From assembly GCF_016901135.1 (NCBI RefSeq), contig NZ_JAFEVL010000025.1:54527-118526 (forward strand): a stretch of DNA of 64,000 bases, read 5' to 3'. Under the pieces are notes generated by a model. It did no database searches and had not been told where the DNA came from. It was given only the letters and a program-made list of their open reading frames with translations. Positions 35,496 to 45,701 of this stretch are shown here, piece by piece. Positions within the stretch are counted from its first letter, which is position 1; every line of letters starts with the position of its first letter. Made by a program: the position numbers and the translations under genes. Source of the DNA: Martinezella lusitana (GTDB lineage Bacteria > Pseudomonadota > Alphaproteobacteria > Rhizobiales > Rhizobiaceae).

Positions 35496-35999
35496 CTAGA
35501 AATTGGCCAGCGATGCGGCGATGTCTGCGATTGAGCGAAAGAGGACGAGTGTGTCGTCCTTTGAAGGAATGAAGCCTCGCCGCCGCCAAAATTCAGCGGC
35601 CTCCTCGTCGACGGCATTGACCATAAGGGCCCGCCCACCGATCAGTCCGGCAGCTTGAACGCAACGCTGGAGCGCGTGCTTGACCAAGCCCGTTCCAATC
35701 CCCTGCCCCGCCCAGGCTTCGTCCGTTGCAAGCTGGCCAAGGAGAAGGCAAGGAACCGGATCAGGCGGTTGTCCGGTGCGGATTGAGCGTGGCAGGATCG
35801 CTGGCACTATAGCAGTCGGCGCCAGACCGTAATATCCGACGACGCGCCCCGCCTCATGAACGACGAGCACGGCGGTGAAGCCCTTCTGCTGATTGGAGAG
35901 GGCGCGTGTCGTCAGCCAGTGATCGAGCGTCGGCTTGCCGCAGGAGAATTCGGAGACATTGTGCGTGACCGCGAGCGGTTCAGGAGCCGATAAAGCCAC
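35496..35999 (-). CDS. GNAT toxin, TacT family
   Basis: A 167-residue GNAT toxin with a GTG start. TacT toxins acetylate aminoacyl-tRNA and stop translation. The protein starts with the family pattern LAVTHNVSEFSCGKPTLDHWL, has the acetyl-CoA loop AGQGIGTGL (97-105) inside LLLGQLATDEAWAGQGIG, and ends with EEAAEFWRRRGFIPSKDD. It begins 3 bases after the RHH antitoxin stop. Together with the gene upstream it forms a standard TacAT-type type II module. Confidence 0.9.
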   Translation of the reverse strand: MALSAPEPLAVTHNVSEFSCGKPTLDHWLTTRALSNQQKGFTAVLVVHEAGRVVGYYGLAPTAIVPAILPRSIRTGQPPDPVPCLLLGQLATDEAWAGQGIGTGLVKHALQRCVQAAGLIGGRALMVNAVDEEAAEFWRRRGFIPSKDDTLVLFRSIADIAASLANF

Positions 36000-36002
36000 G
36001 GC

Positions 36003-36302
36003 TTACCGCTTCGGCTCATAACCCGGCTCCCAGGGGGCGGGTCGCTTGGCAAGCTCCACCATCTCTGGAACCGAAATTGCGGGACGGGACAGGACTTCCA
36101 TGAACTCGGTGAATCCTTCAGGGCTCATGCGGATCAATCGCTGCTCCATGACGACCTCTTCGGCCGCGCGCACGGCGGCGTCGCGCACAAAGTCGGTACG
36201 TGAACGGCCACGTAGGCTGGCTGCACGATCAATCATTGCAACGTCCGCAGCAGGCAGACGCATTGCGATAGGGTATTCCTTGCGTTCGAAGGTCGTGGCC
36301 AT
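36003..36302 (-). CDS. DUF1778 ribbon-helix-helix antitoxin, TacA family
   Basis: A 99-residue antitoxin. The N-terminus forms a ribbon-helix-helix DNA-binding domain (EYPIAMRLPAADVAMIDRAASLRGRSRTDFVRDAAVRAAEE) and the C-terminal segment (LIRMSPEGFTEFMEVLSRP to WEPGYEP) is the toxin-wrapping tail. An AAGGAG ribosome-binding site precedes the ATG. It should bind the palindrome at 36335-36358 as a complex with the GNAT toxin. Confidence 0.9.
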   Translation of the reverse strand: MATTFERKEYPIAMRLPAADVAMIDRAASLRGRSRTDFVRDAAVRAAEEVVMEQRLIRMSPEGFTEFMEVLSRPAISVPEMVELAKRPAPWEPGYEPKR

Positions 36303-36334
36303 GGCTTATCTCCTTGAGCGAAAGATAAGGCCAT

Positions 36335-36358
36335 GTATCGCAAAATGCAATACGATAC
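36335..36358. promoter_or_regulatory. Operator-like repeat before the TacA-type antitoxin
   Basis: GTATCG (36335-36340) and CGATAC (36353-36358) are perfect 6-base arms. A second symmetry, GTATCGC with GCAATAC, is nested inside it. The site lies 33 bases before the antitoxin start, where an RHH regulator would bind. Function is inferred from position. Confidence 0.45.
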
Positions 36359-36484
36359 TTTGCTTGATTGCGGCGGCTTTCATCCGAATTCCCACTGGGA
36401 TGACACATGCAAGAACACAAAGGGCATCGTCAAATTAACCCTCCGGCTGATGAGATGTGGTCGACGGTTGATCTTTGCGCGCTA

Positions 36485-37222
36485 TCAGGTCTCGATTATT
36501 TCAAGGAAGCTTGCCCTCGCGATGGCCTGATACGTCGTCGTGGCATCGAGTTTGCGTTTGGCTAACTTGAGGTAGAGGCGTACGGTATGCTCCGAAATCT
36601 GCAGTCTCGCGGCGACGCGCTTCGTAACGAGGCCGCGCGCCAGGAGTTGAAGACATTCCTGTTCCCGCCGGGATAGTGTCCGGTAGCCGCCATTCTTCTG
36701 CAGCCCGGACACGGACAGCACCTTCTCATGCAGGTAATGTGAGAGAACCTGAAGATCGTGGTTGCTTGAAATACGCAATTTTCGCCACTCAGCCCCCGGC
36801 AAATTCGACGTCACCGAAAACAGGCTGCGTTCGCCACTCGGGCCTCTGATTGGCACCGTCAGACCGTGCCGGCCAATGTCGAATGACTCCGCCTCTTTGA
36901 AAAAGCCGCGCGTCCCTGGAGATCTCCGATCGAGATTTGACCAATCGACGGGCAGGAAGCCGGTGCGGCTGAGCTCGATGACAGGGTCGATCTCGAAATA
37001 GTTTTTTCGAAGATAAAGGGATGTCCATTCCTCCGGATATGTCGTGCAATAGAAGGGGTAGGCGTCTGCTCGATTGGCGGGGCGGACCACCAAAAAGACC
37101 AGATGAACAAAACGATACCGGTCTCGAATATGGGCGATGGCAACACTCAAGTCCGCTGGGCTGCCTACTCTTCGCAATATCGCCAACGACCATGACAATG
37201 GCGACGGTTGTCGATCTTCCAT
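36485..37222 (-). CDS. traR: LuxR-family quorum-sensing regulator, probable TraR
   Basis: A 245-residue regulator with an autoinducer-binding domain (about 20-165) and a C-terminal GerE helix-turn-helix (LSRREQECLQLLARGLVTKRVAARLQIS... to 240). The residues that contact acyl-homoserine lactone in TraR are conserved: Trp66, Tyr70, Asp79-Pro80, Trp94 and Gly120. It lies immediately after traH on the same strand, and a tra-box-like site stands between the traA and traC operons, so it most likely controls transfer. No luxI/traI or traM is in the window. It may answer an AHL made elsewhere or act as a LuxR solo. Confidence 0.85.
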   Translation of the reverse strand: MEDRQPSPLSWSLAILRRVGSPADLSVAIAHIRDRYRFVHLVFLVVRPANRADAYPFYCTTYPEEWTSLYLRKNYFEIDPVIELSRTGFLPVDWSNLDRRSPGTRGFFKEAESFDIGRHGLTVPIRGPSGERSLFSVTSNLPGAEWRKLRISSNHDLQVLSHYLHEKVLSVSGLQKNGGYRTLSRREQECLQLLARGLVTKRVAARLQISEHTVRLYLKLAKRKLDATTTYQAIARASFLEIIET

Positions 37223-37257
37223 TGGTTTCCTTTCGAGAAGTGCGTCGGGTTAACTGT

Positions 37258-37272
37258 CCCCGCATATCGGGG
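37258..37272. repeat. Small inverted repeat before traR
   Basis: CCCCG and CGGGG flank CATAT, 36 bases upstream of the traR start. It may be a regulatory site or part of the leader. Confidence 0.3.
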
Positions 37273-37317
37273 GATCTGCCATCCCGCTTGGTGTGGGCGT
37301 ATTCCGCGTTGAATAAT

Positions 37318-37341
37318 CGCCGTTTCATTTGTGAAACGGCG
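37318..37341 (-). terminator. Strong hairpin after traH
   Basis: CGCCGTTTCA and TGAAACGGCG form a perfect 10-base stem around TTTG, 11 bases past the traH stop on the minus strand. The sequence that follows is ATTATTC rather than a pure U-run. It probably ends or weakens the traAFBH transcript before traR. Confidence 0.55.
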
Positions 37342-37351
37342 GAAATCCGGT

Positions 37352-37969
37352 CTATCTCGAGCCCCCGATTCCGGAGAGATCGATGCGCATCCCTGCCCTG
37401 TTTGGATCGCTTGCACCGTCGGCTTTCGAAGCGCCCAGGCCTCCTTGGTCCTGTGGCTTCGCACTGGCATCCACAGCCGGCTCGATGCCCGGGTCGTCTT
37501 GCTTCGGCTCCGCGAGTTTTACCTCGCCAGGATCAGGCGCCGTGAACACGGCCTTTCCCTCGAAATATCCGCTCTCCCAGGAGATGATAGCGTCCTCGAA
37601 CGCCTCGTCGACCGCGTTGCCGTACCATTTGGTGACGATGCGGTAGACCTTGCCGAACAGCGCCGTGCCCATGCGGATATTCTTGCAAGCGTCGACAAGG
37701 TCCGGGGTCAACTCCGAGGCGTCCTTGATCCCCAGACCGGCAGGATATTGCGTGATCCCCGCACGTACGACAGCCTGTCCGACATACTCCCCGATCAGTT
37801 CCATCGCCTCCTCGGGTGTTTTCGCCTGCGGCACGAGGATGACCCGGTTTCCCGAGCGAACCGAAATAGCAAGCGGATCGGGCGACCCGACCTGTTCGAT
37901 GAACTTTTCGACGATGGCAGGTTTCAAGGTCGGATCGGCGCATTGCCGGATAAGAGCGGCATCGACCAT
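37352..37969 (-). CDS. traH: Conjugal transfer protein TraH
   Basis: A 205-residue protein matching the Ti/rhizobial TraH family. It starts at the ATG at 37969 (MVDAALIRQCADPTLKPAIV); a long upstream extension in this frame is only the shadow of traB. The body contains VGQAVVRAGITQYPAGLGIKD, LVDACKNIRMGTALFGKVYRIVTKWYG and AFEDAIISWESGYFEGK, the family's conserved segments, then a charged Pro/Asp-rich tail. It follows traB after 5 bases. TraH is not essential for transfer in known systems; its biochemical function is unclear. Confidence 0.88.
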   Translation of the reverse strand: MVDAALIRQCADPTLKPAIVEKFIEQVGSPDPLAISVRSGNRVILVPQAKTPEEAMELIGEYVGQAVVRAGITQYPAGLGIKDASELTPDLVDACKNIRMGTALFGKVYRIVTKWYGNAVDEAFEDAIISWESGYFEGKAVFTAPDPGEVKLAEPKQDDPGIEPAVDASAKPQDQGGLGASKADGASDPNRAGMRIDLSGIGGSR

Positions 37970-37974
37970 AGTTG

Positions 37975-39222
37975 CTATTCCTCTGCTTGGCTGTTGAAGG
38001 CGGTGACGAGGGGCAAGTCGAACAGCCGTGCCCAGGCGGTGGTGCTGGCGTTCTGGATCGCGATGATCGATGTGCCCGATGTCCACCAGCCGTTGCCGAC
38101 GGCGACAATCATGTCCGGCCTGTGCAGCATCGACTGCAGGACAGGCCAGACGATGAGCTGCTCGTAGCAGATCAGCGGCGCGATCCTCTGGCCACCGAGT
38201 TCGACGACGGGGTCGGTGAAAAAGCCAGCCCGCGCGCCGCCGCCTTGCCCGCTCCAGCCAAGCCACGGCTGCCACATCGACACAGGAACCGGCATGCGCT
38301 GGTGATAGAGGATCCGTCCGCTGTCACCAGAGATCGCGACCAGGACATTGTCATAACCGCCGCGCTCGACGACTGACGCGCCGGCGATCACGGTGACGTC
38401 GTTATCCGCCAGCTCTCCCTGCCAGAGACGCTCGACAGTCGGGGTCCAGAAACCAAGGCTGCTTTCGGGAAGAACGACAACACGGGCGCCATCAGCTGCC
38501 GTACGCTTCACTGTTGCGATCAGGTCACGCTGCTGCTCGAGCGAAGTGTCTCGACCAAGAGCTTCCCCCTGTTCGAGGTCGACGCCTCGCCATCCTTCCG
38601 GTAGACCCGGACCTGTCCACGTTGCGGCGGACCAGAGCCAGAAGCCTGCGAAGGCACTGGCGGCAGCCGGCCACCGTCGTGTCGTCATGACGATGAGGCC
38701 GGCTGCAGCTACGCCGAAACCAGCCCACCCCCATCCCGGAAACAGCACGCCAGCGCCAGTGATCGGATGCGCCCATCCAAGGATACCGAACGGAGGGACT
38801 GCCATCAGCACCGCGGCCAGCACATAGCGGAGCGCCCTTCCCTTTCCCGGACGATCTTTCCAGAGCACCGTATGGACGATCACGAAGCCAAGCGAGGCGA
38901 CGATCCACAGCAACAGCCCCGGCCATAGATCGGAGGCATAGAAGTTAGCGACCCCCTGCGGCAGCCCACGCGAGGCCGCCAGAAAATACCCCGCCGAGAC
39001 TCTAGCCGCCACCACACGCGTCGGCGATTTCGCCCAGAGCAATGGAAAGAACATGGCGACCGGAAGGGCCAGCATGTTTCCGCTCCAGCCGACGGTGCCC
39101 ACCGCGATCGACAGCGCGACCAGGATCGGTCCGTGCCAGCGGTCACGGATCGAAGGTGAGGATCGGCTTGGCAAGGCCGAGGAGGCCGCTGATCGGAATC
39201 GGGCCAAAATATCGGGAGTCAT
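37975..39222 (-). CDS. traB: Conjugal transfer protein TraB (CN-hydrolase-like)
   Basis: A 415-residue inner-membrane protein from the ATG at 39222. The N-terminal half has several membrane segments ([47 protein letters not shown]). The C-terminal half is a carbon-nitrogen hydrolase domain like apolipoprotein N-acyltransferase, with VVLPESSLG (Glu near 252) and LICYEQL (Cys near 351). Ti-plasmid TraB boosts conjugation. It overlaps traF by 80 bases and is followed closely by traH, so the genes are translated from one message. Confidence 0.9.
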   Translation of the reverse strand: MTPDILARFRSAASSALPSRSSPSIRDRWHGPILVALSIAVGTVGWSGNMLALPVAMFFPLLWAKSPTRVVAARVSAGYFLAASRGLPQGVANFYASDLWPGLLLWIVASLGFVIVHTVLWKDRPGKGRALRYVLAAVLMAVPPFGILGWAHPITGAGVLFPGWGWAGFGVAAAGLIVMTTRRWPAAASAFAGFWLWSAATWTGPGLPEGWRGVDLEQGEALGRDTSLEQQRDLIATVKRTAADGARVVVLPESSLGFWTPTVERLWQGELADNDVTVIAGASVVERGGYDNVLVAISGDSGRILYHQRMPVPVSMWQPWLGWSGQGGGARAGFFTDPVVELGGQRIAPLICYEQLIVWPVLQSMLHRPDMIVAVGNGWWTSGTSIIAIQNASTTAWARLFDLPLVTAFNSQAEE

Positions 39223-39673
39223 AGGAGCTCGCAAAGGATGAGTGGAGAAACAGCTGACCCGGTGGCACGATGCCGCCGGAATAAGGGACGATCGGTCGAC
39301 CTTGCCCGTCGCTTTTGCGGACGCGTGATGCGCTGAGAACAGCGCCGTCTATCTTGACAGTGTCGCCGATCGCAATGCTCTGGCCGGAAAGCGCTGCAAC
39401 GCTCTTGATGACGGGAGCAAAGCCGCCGGCACACAGCCCGCGCCGGAGATAACCGCGCTGCCAAGCCTCCTCAAACTGCGGCGTGGGCGGAGGGCAGATA
39501 AACACGAGATCACCAACGAGGGGGTCTCGACCAAAATGCTCGATGTGCCAGATACCAAGCGGTTCGCTCGGCGTCAGGTTCAGCCTGACGCTGCCTATAA
39601 ACCCGGTCCCTGCGAGAGCTGCCATGACGCTCGCGCTCGCAGTGACGAACACAATCACCCCTCGCCTGCTCAT
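39143..39673 (-). CDS. traF: TraF, S26-family conjugation peptidase
   Basis: A 176-residue signal-peptidase-like protein. One N-terminal membrane helix ([22 protein letters not shown]) precedes the catalytic Ser36 in [11 protein letters not shown] and Lys90 in PVIKSVAAL. The C-terminal [10 protein letters not shown] is the family's box. In related systems TraF matures (and cyclises) the pilin TrbC; no trb genes are in this window. The start codon overlaps the traA stop by 4 bases (ATGA). Confidence 0.92.
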   Translation of the reverse strand: MSRRGVIVFVTASASVMAALAGTGFIGSVRLNLTPSEPLGIWHIEHFGRDPLVGDLVFICPPPTPQFEEAWQRGYLRRGLCAGGFAPVIKSVAALSGQSIAIGDTVKIDGAVLSASRVRKSDGQGRPIVPYSGGIVPPGQLFLHSSFASSYDSRYFGPIPISGLLGLAKPILTFDP

Positions 39674-42600
39674 TGCTTGATCACCGGCGTCTGACGCTGA
39701 GCGAGCTTCAGGTCTTCCACCTGCTTCAGCGTTGCCACCATGCGCTCATGGGCCGATAGTTGCTGCGCCGTCCGCATGACCGGCCAAGCGTCTTTCAGCC
39801 GCTCCTTCTCCTGAGGTGCCAGCCCCTCTGAGAGCTTGTCGAACAGCTGGCCTTGGGGAGCGCGCGCGGCGTTGGTCAGCAGGGTCCGCTCGCCGAACCG
39901 CTCGGTCACCGCCTTGCCAAAACCATCGATCTCAGCCTTGGTTTCGCGGTTGCTGAGCGCGTATCCGAGCGCCGAGGGCAAATCGTTGCGGTCGATTGCA
40001 TCGCGCACCCGCTCCAGCACGCTCTGCGCGGCGGGCGACAGCGCCGGGATATCGATCGACACGCGCTCACGCAGTGTCTTCTCATCGCTCTCGATGCGCT
40101 GCACCGCGCTTTCTCGCATCTGGAGATAGCGCTCGATATCGCGCTTCAGCGCCGACACGTTGACGTCAGCGACGCGACGGGCTTGGCGGTCCGACTTCGA
40201 GGCGAGAAGGCCGGTTTTGCCTTTCAATGGACCGATGGAAACTGGATCGGAGTCAAGCTTCTGCAGTGCCTGCCGGGCCATATCCTTGTCGGTCAGGATC
40301 GCATCGAAGTTCATCGCCCGGAAGGCCGCTTCCGGGTCGGCGAACACGTAGCGGAAGCGAGCCGAGACCTCTTCCCATTGCTTCTTCAGAGCGGGATCGG
40401 ATCCAAGTTTCTGCCCGACGCGATCGGCAACGGAGCTGGGGAATTGCGTGACGCCGGCGACCATGGGACGGGCCTCCTTTCTCGTTTGTTTGTGAGGGAA
40501 TTGCAGCAGGCCGAGACGCTCGACGGCTGCGGCCAACCGCACCGCCAGATCGGCGATCCTGCTCTTCTGCCGCAGCGTCCAGTCGAGCCTGTCGCGCAGC
40601 AGCGTGCGCGCCACCTGAACAATGTGCAGGCCGCGGTTGTCGGCGAAAGCCAGCGCGTGCCGGTAGAGCTGGGCGCGCTCGTAATCAAGCGTGGTTTCCT
40701 TGGCGTTCCGCCGAGACAGGATCTTCGTCAAACCACCATTGAAGGCAAATGAGCGACGGCCGTAATAGAGCTTCAGATCCTCGCGATGTCGCGTCATCGC
40801 CACATAGGTGAGGTGCCGGTCGAGCGAGAGGGAAGCCAGCACCTTCACCCTGTCGACCGTAGCGCCTTGGCTCTTGTGGATCGTGGTGGCATAGCCATGA
40901 TCGAGGTTGTTGTAGAAACGGCCCTCGACCGTCACCTGCCTGCGATGATCGCCTTCGCCGACAACCGCGACGATCAGGTTGGACGCCGCCTCGACGACAC
41001 GGCCGATCGTGCCGTTTTTCACGCCAAGCGAGCCCTCGTTCTTCAGGAAAACGATCTGGTCGCCGGCGTCGAAACGTCGGACACCCTCGGCGGTTCTGAA
41101 GACATGGCCCTCTCCGACGATCCCACGCTCGACCAGTTTCTCGCGCGCAAGCTCGTTGAGCATACGCACGTCACGGCGCAGATGCGCGAGCATCAGCATG
41201 GACTTCGCGGGATCGTAGTCGTGGTTCCAGTCGGCGATCAGGCTCTCGATCGCCTCGGACTTGAGCGTCAGTCCGATCACCTTGCCGTTGGCGCGATAGG
41301 CTGAAACCGCGTCAGTGACCTTGCCGCGTGCAAGGTCAAGCGAGGCCTTGCGCATCCAGTCCTCACGCTGGCGATAGATCGTCTCAAGCTCGGCATATCC
41401 GATGCGGTCGGCGATCGCGCGGAAGGCAGCACCCGCCTCGATCGGCTGCAGCTGTTCCGGGTCGCCGACGAGCACCAGCTTGGCGCCGGCCCTGACCACG
41501 GCCTCGACGAAGCCGGCCATCTGCCTGGAGGCGACCATGCCCGCCTCGTCCATAACGAAGACGGTCTTTGCGTCGAGCGTGTCGCGACCTTGCTTCCAGC
41601 TCAGCTCCCAGGATGCCAGCGTACGGCTGAGAATAGCGGCTTCCTTCTCCAAGCCCTCCGCCGCCTTGCCGGCAAGAGCGCCACCGACGACGCGGTAACC
41701 GGCGAGTTCCCATGCCTCGCGAGCCGCCTTCATCATCGTGGTCTTGCCCGCACCGGCGCGGCCGACGACAGCGGCGATGCGCGCCGGACCCGCGACATGC
41801 TCGATGGCGGTTCGCTGTTCTTCCGACAGGCGCGAATGGCGCGCAAACGTCGCCGCAAGCACCTTGTCGTCGACGCCATGCGTTTCACGGCCGGAGAGCC
41901 AGACCGACCGCCGCGCCATCCCGGCTTCGAGCCGGATCAGCTCGCGCGTGGTGTAGCGGGCAGGCACCCTCTCCCCGGTCGCGAACGCGATCGCCTCGCG
42001 CTGCAGGCGAAGTGCTTCCGGACTCTGGATGATGCGCGCCAGAAGCTGCTGGAAGAGAGCAGGATCGTCGACATAGCGGTACAGCACCCTAGCGACATCG
42101 CGTTCATCGAAGACGCTCTTCTCGCGGGTCACGAGGTCGAGCACTATCTCTGGCCGGCGCAAAATCCGGCGCGTGTTTTCCCCGCGCCGCTCCTCGTTGA
42201 GTTCGAGCCGCTCGAGCTCCGGCCGAACGCCTTGCTTCTCCGCCTTTCGCTCGATCGCTTTCGCGCCGACGCCGAGATGGATCGTCGGCTCCAGGTCGAT
42301 GCCCTGCTTTTCGTACGACCGGCCATCGATGCGCAGATCGACACCGTTCAGCGCCAGATGATGGTTCAGGCGTTCGAACCATCCATCGCGCAGGACGTTG
42401 AAATCATCAGTCGAACCGGCCCAGAGCTCATAGAGGATTTTTCCTGATTTCGTGCGAACCGGCTGGCCGTCCTCGCCGATGACCGCCACCTTCTTGGCCC
42501 CGAAACCGTCTTCGGTCAGCGGCCGTAAAGTCGTCATCAGATGGATATGCGGATTGCCCGGATTGTCGTGATAGACCCAATCGGCGACCATGCCTTTTGC

Positions 42601-42972
42601 GAGGATGTGTTTTTCGACGAAATCCCGCACGAGTGCGATGTTCTGATCGGGCGAAAGCTCCAGCGGAAGTGCAATGGTCAAATCCCGGGCAAGCTGCGCG
42701 TCGGCGCGCTTCTCGAAAGCCTCCACCTTGTTCCAGAAGGCTTCGACGGCGCCCGAAACCGCACGGTCCGCAATGAGCGCTTTCACCCATTGCGGCGCAA
42801 CTGCGGGGAGGACGAACTCCTCGTGCAGGAGCCCCTCTTTCCGGGTGTAGTCGATGGTGCGGGCCTCGCGCTCGTATTCCATCTTGGCGCAGTGCCGGTA
42901 GGCCGCGGACAGCACCACGCTGCGGCCGTCGCCGCGGCTGACGATACTGGCTGAGAAGTGGGCGATGGCCAC
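39670..42972 (-). CDS. traA: TraA relaxase-helicase (Ti type, MOBQ)
   Basis: An 1100-residue conjugative relaxase with a GTG start. The N-terminal MobA/MobL domain (1-230) holds the metal-binding His motif [13 protein letters not shown] near 137. A RecD-like helicase follows: Walker [13 protein letters not shown] near 409, Walker [10 protein letters not shown], motif [16 protein letters not shown] and [15 protein letters not shown]. The C-terminal 280 residues are specific to rhizobial TraA. It nicks oriT 65-105 bases upstream of its own start, unwinds the strand and is led to the pore by TraG. It is the first gene of the traAFBH operon. Confidence 0.95.
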   Translation of the reverse strand: MAIAHFSASIVSRGDGRSVVLSAAYRHCAKMEYEREARTIDYTRKEGLLHEEFVLPAVAPQWVKALIADRAVSGAVEAFWNKVEAFEKRADAQLARDLTIALPLELSPDQNIALVRDFVEKHILAKGMVADWVYHDNPGNPHIHLMTTLRPLTEDGFGAKKVAVIGEDGQPVRTKSGKILYELWAGSTDDFNVLRDGWFERLNHHLALNGVDLRIDGRSYEKQGIDLEPTIHLGVGAKAIERKAEKQGVRPELERLELNEERRGENTRRILRRPEIVLDLVTREKSVFDERDVARVLYRYVDDPALFQQLLARIIQSPEALRLQREAIAFATGERVPARYTTRELIRLEAGMARRSVWLSGRETHGVDDKVLAATFARHSRLSEEQRTAIEHVAGPARIAAVVGRAGAGKTTMMKAAREAWELAGYRVVGGALAGKAAEGLEKEAAILSRTLASWELSWKQGRDTLDAKTVFVMDEAGMVASRQMAGFVEAVVRAGAKLVLVGDPEQLQPIEAGAAFRAIADRIGYAELETIYRQREDWMRKASLDLARGKVTDAVSAYRANGKVIGLTLKSEAIESLIADWNHDYDPAKSMLMLAHLRRDVRMLNELAREKLVERGIVGEGHVFRTAEGVRRFDAGDQIVFLKNEGSLGVKNGTIGRVVEAASNLIVAVVGEGDHRRQVTVEGRFYNNLDHGYATTIHKSQGATVDRVKVLASLSLDRHLTYVAMTRHREDLKLYYGRRSFAFNGGLTKILSRRNAKETTLDYERAQLYRHALAFADNRGLHIVQVARTLLRDRLDWTLRQKSRIADLAVRLAAAVERLGLLQFPHKQTRKEARPMVAGVTQFPSSVADRVGQKLGSDPALKKQWEEVSARFRYVFADPEAAFRAMNFDAILTDKDMARQALQKLDSDPVSIGPLKGKTGLLASKSDRQARRVADVNVSALKRDIERYLQMRESAVQRIESDEKTLRERVSIDIPALSPAAQSVLERVRDAIDRNDLPSALGYALSNRETKAEIDGFGKAVTERFGERTLLTNAARAPQGQLFDKLSEGLAPQEKERLKDAWPVMRTAQQLSAHERMVATLKQVEDLKLAQRQTPVIKQ

Positions 42973-43036
42973 GGCGGTAAAAGCTCCCGTTTGAACGTCG
43001 TTCGGCGGGAGCGGTTAGGCCATGGTCGGCCTCTGA

Positions 43037-43075
43037 GCAAGGCGTCGCGTCAGCGACGTATAATTGCGCGCTTGG
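43037..43075. other. oriT: Origin of transfer (oriT) of rhizobial/Ti type
   Basis: The stretch reads GCAAGGCGTCGCGTCAG, then CGACGTATAATTGCGCGCTT, then GG. It matches the oriT core shared by Ti, rhizobial and IncQ-like plasmids as I remember it, in which the nick lies in the TAATTGCGCCCTTGG part; here one base differs (GCGCGCTTGG). CGTCGC (43043-43048) and GCGACG (43053-43058) form a perfect inverted repeat for relaxase recognition. The position between divergent traA and traC is the canonical one. Confidence 0.88.
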
Positions 43076-43126
43076 ATCCGCTCCTTCGGAACGGCGGGAT
43101 CATCTTCCAAAGTGTCGGCTTTGCCG

Positions 43127-43144
43127 ACGTGCAAATCTGCACGT
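43127..43144. promoter_or_regulatory. tra box (TraR-type binding site)
   Basis: ACGTGCAAATCTGCACGT is 18 bases long with perfect 7-base arms ACGTGCA and TGCACGT. It matches the Ti tra box (ATGTGCAGATCTGCACAT) at 15 of 18 positions. It sits between oriT and traC, 74 bases before traC and 155 before traA, where one dimer of a TraR-like protein could activate both operons. A small hairpin (GTCGGC TTT GCCGAC, 43114-43128) overlaps its edge. Confidence 0.8.
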
Positions 43145-43217
43145 TCCTTCGGCCGTGCTTTTGAGGAAGTCTTGCAGCGACAACTACGCCGCAAGACTTC
43201 ACGGAGATGCGACCGGA

Positions 43218-43514
43218 ATGAAAAAACCGTCATCGAAGATACGCGAAGAAATCGCCCGCCTGCAGGACCAACTCAGGCAGGCCGAGACCCGCGAGGCCGA
43301 GCGGATCGGCCGGATCGCGCTGAAAGCGGGTCTCGGCGAAATCGAGATCGAGGAGGCAGAACTTCAGGCGGCATTCGAGAACATTGCCGGACGCTTTCGC
43401 GGAAGCAAGGGAAGCACTTCCGGAAGGAAAAATGCCGGTGACGGCAGGACCGCCGGCGAGATGGCCGCAACGCTCGCGTCTTGCGCGATTACGGGCAACA
43501 GTAGTGAGGCTTGA
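43218..43514 (+). CDS. traC: Conjugal transfer protein TraC
   Basis: A 98-residue small basic/acidic mixed protein from the ATG at 43218. The first half is a coiled-coil-like helix ([32 protein letters not shown]), then [21 protein letters not shown] and a Ser/Gly/Ala-rich tail. This is the TraC family of Ti plasmids, thought to be an accessory of the relaxosome. It is the first gene of traCDG, transcribed away from oriT. Confidence 0.88.
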   Translation: MKKPSSKIREEIARLQDQLRQAETREAERIGRIALKAGLGEIEIEEAELQAAFENIAGRFRGSKGSTSGRKNAGDGRTAGEMAATLASCAITGNSSEA

Positions 43515-43518
43515 GCGA

Positions 43519-43734
43519 ATGCGCCGGACCTCAACGACCGACGCCCGAAAGAAGGACACCCGCGAGAAAATCGAGCTCGGCGGCCTGATCGTCAAGGCCG
43601 GACTGCGCTACGAGAAAAGGGCGCTGCTGCTCGGCTTGCTGATCGACGCAAGTCGCCGCATCAAGGGCGACGATACGGAGCGATCGCGTCTGGCCGCGAT
43701 CGGTGCGGAGGTTTTCGGTCGTGACGGCGAATAG
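43519..43734 (+). CDS. traD: Conjugal transfer protein TraD
   Basis: A 71-residue protein ([20 protein letters not shown], then [27 protein letters not shown]) of the Ti TraD family, a relaxosome accessory. It is unrelated to the F-plasmid coupling protein of the same name. It lies 4 bases after traC and overlaps traG by 14 bases. Confidence 0.9.
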   Translation: MRRTSTTDARKKDTREKIELGGLIVKAGLRYEKRALLLGLLIDASRRIKGDDTERSRLAAIGAEVFGRDGE

Positions 43735-45682
43735 AGTTCTCCTCGCCGTCGTCCCGGTGACGATCATGATCGTCGCGGTGATCCTCATGCCTGGGATCGA
43801 GCAGTGGTTGGCTGCGTTCGGAAAGACGGCGCAGGCAAAGCTGATGCTGGGGCGGACCGGCCTCGCACTGCCCTATGCGACGGCAGCTGCGATCGGCACG
43901 ATCTTCCTGTTCGCGGCCAATGGCACTGCCAACATCAAGCTGGCCGGATGGAGCGTCGTCAGCGGAAGCGTGGCGGCTGTCATCGTCGCGGTGATCCGCG
44001 AGGCGCTCCGCCTTTCCGACATCGCAGCCAACGTGCCGTGCGGACAATCCGTACTTGCTTACGCGGACCCGGCGACGATGCTTGGCGCGTCCGTCACCGT
44101 CCTCGCCGGCGTCTTCGCGCTGCGCGTCGGGCTTCGCGGCAACGCGGCTTTTGCCAGTCCGGCGCCGCGGCGTATTCGCGGCAAGCGGGCCGTCCATGGC
44201 GAGGCGGACTGGATGGGCGTGGCCGAGGCCGGAAGACTGTTTCCGGATGCGGGCGGCATCGTCGTCGGCGAGCGCTACCGCGTCGACCGGGACAGCGTTG
44301 CGGCCATGTCCTTCCGGGCCGATCGGCGCGAGACATGGGGGGTGGGCGGCAAGTCTCCGCTGCTGTGCTTCGACGGCTCGTTCGGCTCGTCGCATGGCAT
44401 CATTTTTGCCGGCTCCGGCGGTTTCAAGACAACGTCGGTGACGATCCCGACCGCGCTCAAATGGGGCGGCGGCCTGATCGTGCTCGATCCGTCGAGCGAG
44501 GTCGCGCCGATGGTCGTCAAGCACAGGCGCAAGGCGGGCCGCAAGGTCATCGTGCTCGATCCCGCCACGCCCGCCATCGGCTTCAACGCGCTCGATTGGA
44601 TCGGCCGCTTCGGCGGCACGAAGGAGGAGGACATCGTCGCGGTCGCGACATGGATCATGACCGACAACGCGCGGGCTGCGTCCGCCCGTGACGACTTTTT
44701 CCGGGCTTCCGCCATGCAGCTCCTGACCGCTTTGATCGCCGACGTCTGCCTGTCAGGGCATACGGAAGATAAGGATCAGACGCTGCGCCGCGTCCGGGCC
44801 AACCTCTCCGAGCCGGAACCAAAGCTGCGCGAGCGGCTGACACGGATTTACGAACAGTCGGAATCAGATTTCGTTCGCGAAAACGTCGCCGTCTTCGTCA
44901 ACATGACGCCGGAGACTTTCTCCGGCGTCTATGCCAACGCCGTGAAGGAAACGCACTGGCTTTCCTATCCGAACTATGCCGCTCTGGTATCGGGTGACAG
45001 CTTCTCGACCGACGATCTCGCCAGGGGTGATACTGACATCTTCATTGCGCTCGACCTGAAGGTGCTGGAGGCCCATCCGGGCCTTGCCCGCGTCGTGATC
45101 GGCGCGTTACTGAATGCGATCTATAATCGCAATGGTGAGGTGTCCGGCAGGACGCTGTTTCTGCTCGATGAGGTCGCTCGTCTCGGCTATCTGCGCATCC
45201 TTGAAACCGCGCGAGATGCCGGTCGCAAATACGGCATCTCGCTGACGCTGATCTTCCAGAGTCTCGGGCAGATGCGTGAGGCCTATGGCGGTCGGGACGC
45301 CACATCGAAATGGTTCGAGTCGGCATCATGGATCTCGTTTGCGGCGATCAACGATCCTGATACAGCCGACTACATCTCGAAGCGCTGTGGCGACACCACG
45401 ATCGAGGTCGACCAGACGAACCGGTCGACCGGAATGAAGGGGTCGTCGCGCTCGCGGTCGAAGCAGCTTTCGAGCCGGCGTCTGATCCTGCCGCATGAGG
45501 TCATGCGCATGCGAGCCGACGAGCAGATCGTCTTTACCGCCGGCAACGCGCCTTTGCGCTGCGGCCGGGCAATCTGGTTCCGGCGCGACGACATGAAGGC
45601 GTGCGTCGGCGTGAATCGGTTCCACCGATCGAAATCAGAAATTCGCACCGCATCGACGGAAGAATCGCCGTCGCAGCCGTAA
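43721..45682 (+). CDS. traG: TraG, type IV coupling protein
   Basis: A 653-residue VirD4/TraG ATPase. I place the start at the GTG at 43721 because GGAGG (43707-43711) lies 9 bases upstream and the product [12 protein letters not shown] matches the Ti TraG start; an upstream GTG at 43703 lacks a ribosome-binding site. Two or three N-terminal membrane helices are followed by the motor domain with Walker [11 protein letters not shown] near 230 and Walker [12 protein letters not shown] near 479. It docks the TraA-bound strand to the type IV secretion pore, which is not encoded in this window. Confidence 0.94.
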   Translation: MTANRVLLAVVPVTIMIVAVILMPGIEQWLAAFGKTAQAKLMLGRTGLALPYATAAAIGTIFLFAANGTANIKLAGWSVVSGSVAAVIVAVIREALRLSDIAANVPCGQSVLAYADPATMLGASVTVLAGVFALRVGLRGNAAFASPAPRRIRGKRAVHGEADWMGVAEAGRLFPDAGGIVVGERYRVDRDSVAAMSFRADRRETWGVGGKSPLLCFDGSFGSSHGIIFAGSGGFKTTSVTIPTALKWGGGLIVLDPSSEVAPMVVKHRRKAGRKVIVLDPATPAIGFNALDWIGRFGGTKEEDIVAVATWIMTDNARAASARDDFFRASAMQLLTALIADVCLSGHTEDKDQTLRRVRANLSEPEPKLRERLTRIYEQSESDFVRENVAVFVNMTPETFSGVYANAVKETHWLSYPNYAALVSGDSFSTDDLARGDTDIFIALDLKVLEAHPGLARVVIGALLNAIYNRNGEVSGRTLFLLDEVARLGYLRILETARDAGRKYGISLTLIFQSLGQMREAYGGRDATSKWFESASWISFAAINDPDTADYISKRCGDTTIEVDQTNRSTGMKGSSRSRSKQLSSRRLILPHEVMRMRADEQIVFTAGNAPLRCGRAIWFRRDDMKACVGVNRFHRSKSEIRTASTEESPSQP

Positions 45683-45701
45683 CTAAACGAGAGGAATACA
45701 G

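Noticed and set aside
38000..38275. N-terminal extension of TraH in the same frame
   Set aside because: The extension is Arg-rich and lies entirely inside traB. The family start is MVDAALIRQ at 37969.
41590..42447. Plus-strand open frame of 285 residues opposite traA
   Set aside because: traA is certain from relaxase and helicase motifs. The opposite frame is a GC-rich shadow without recognisable domains.
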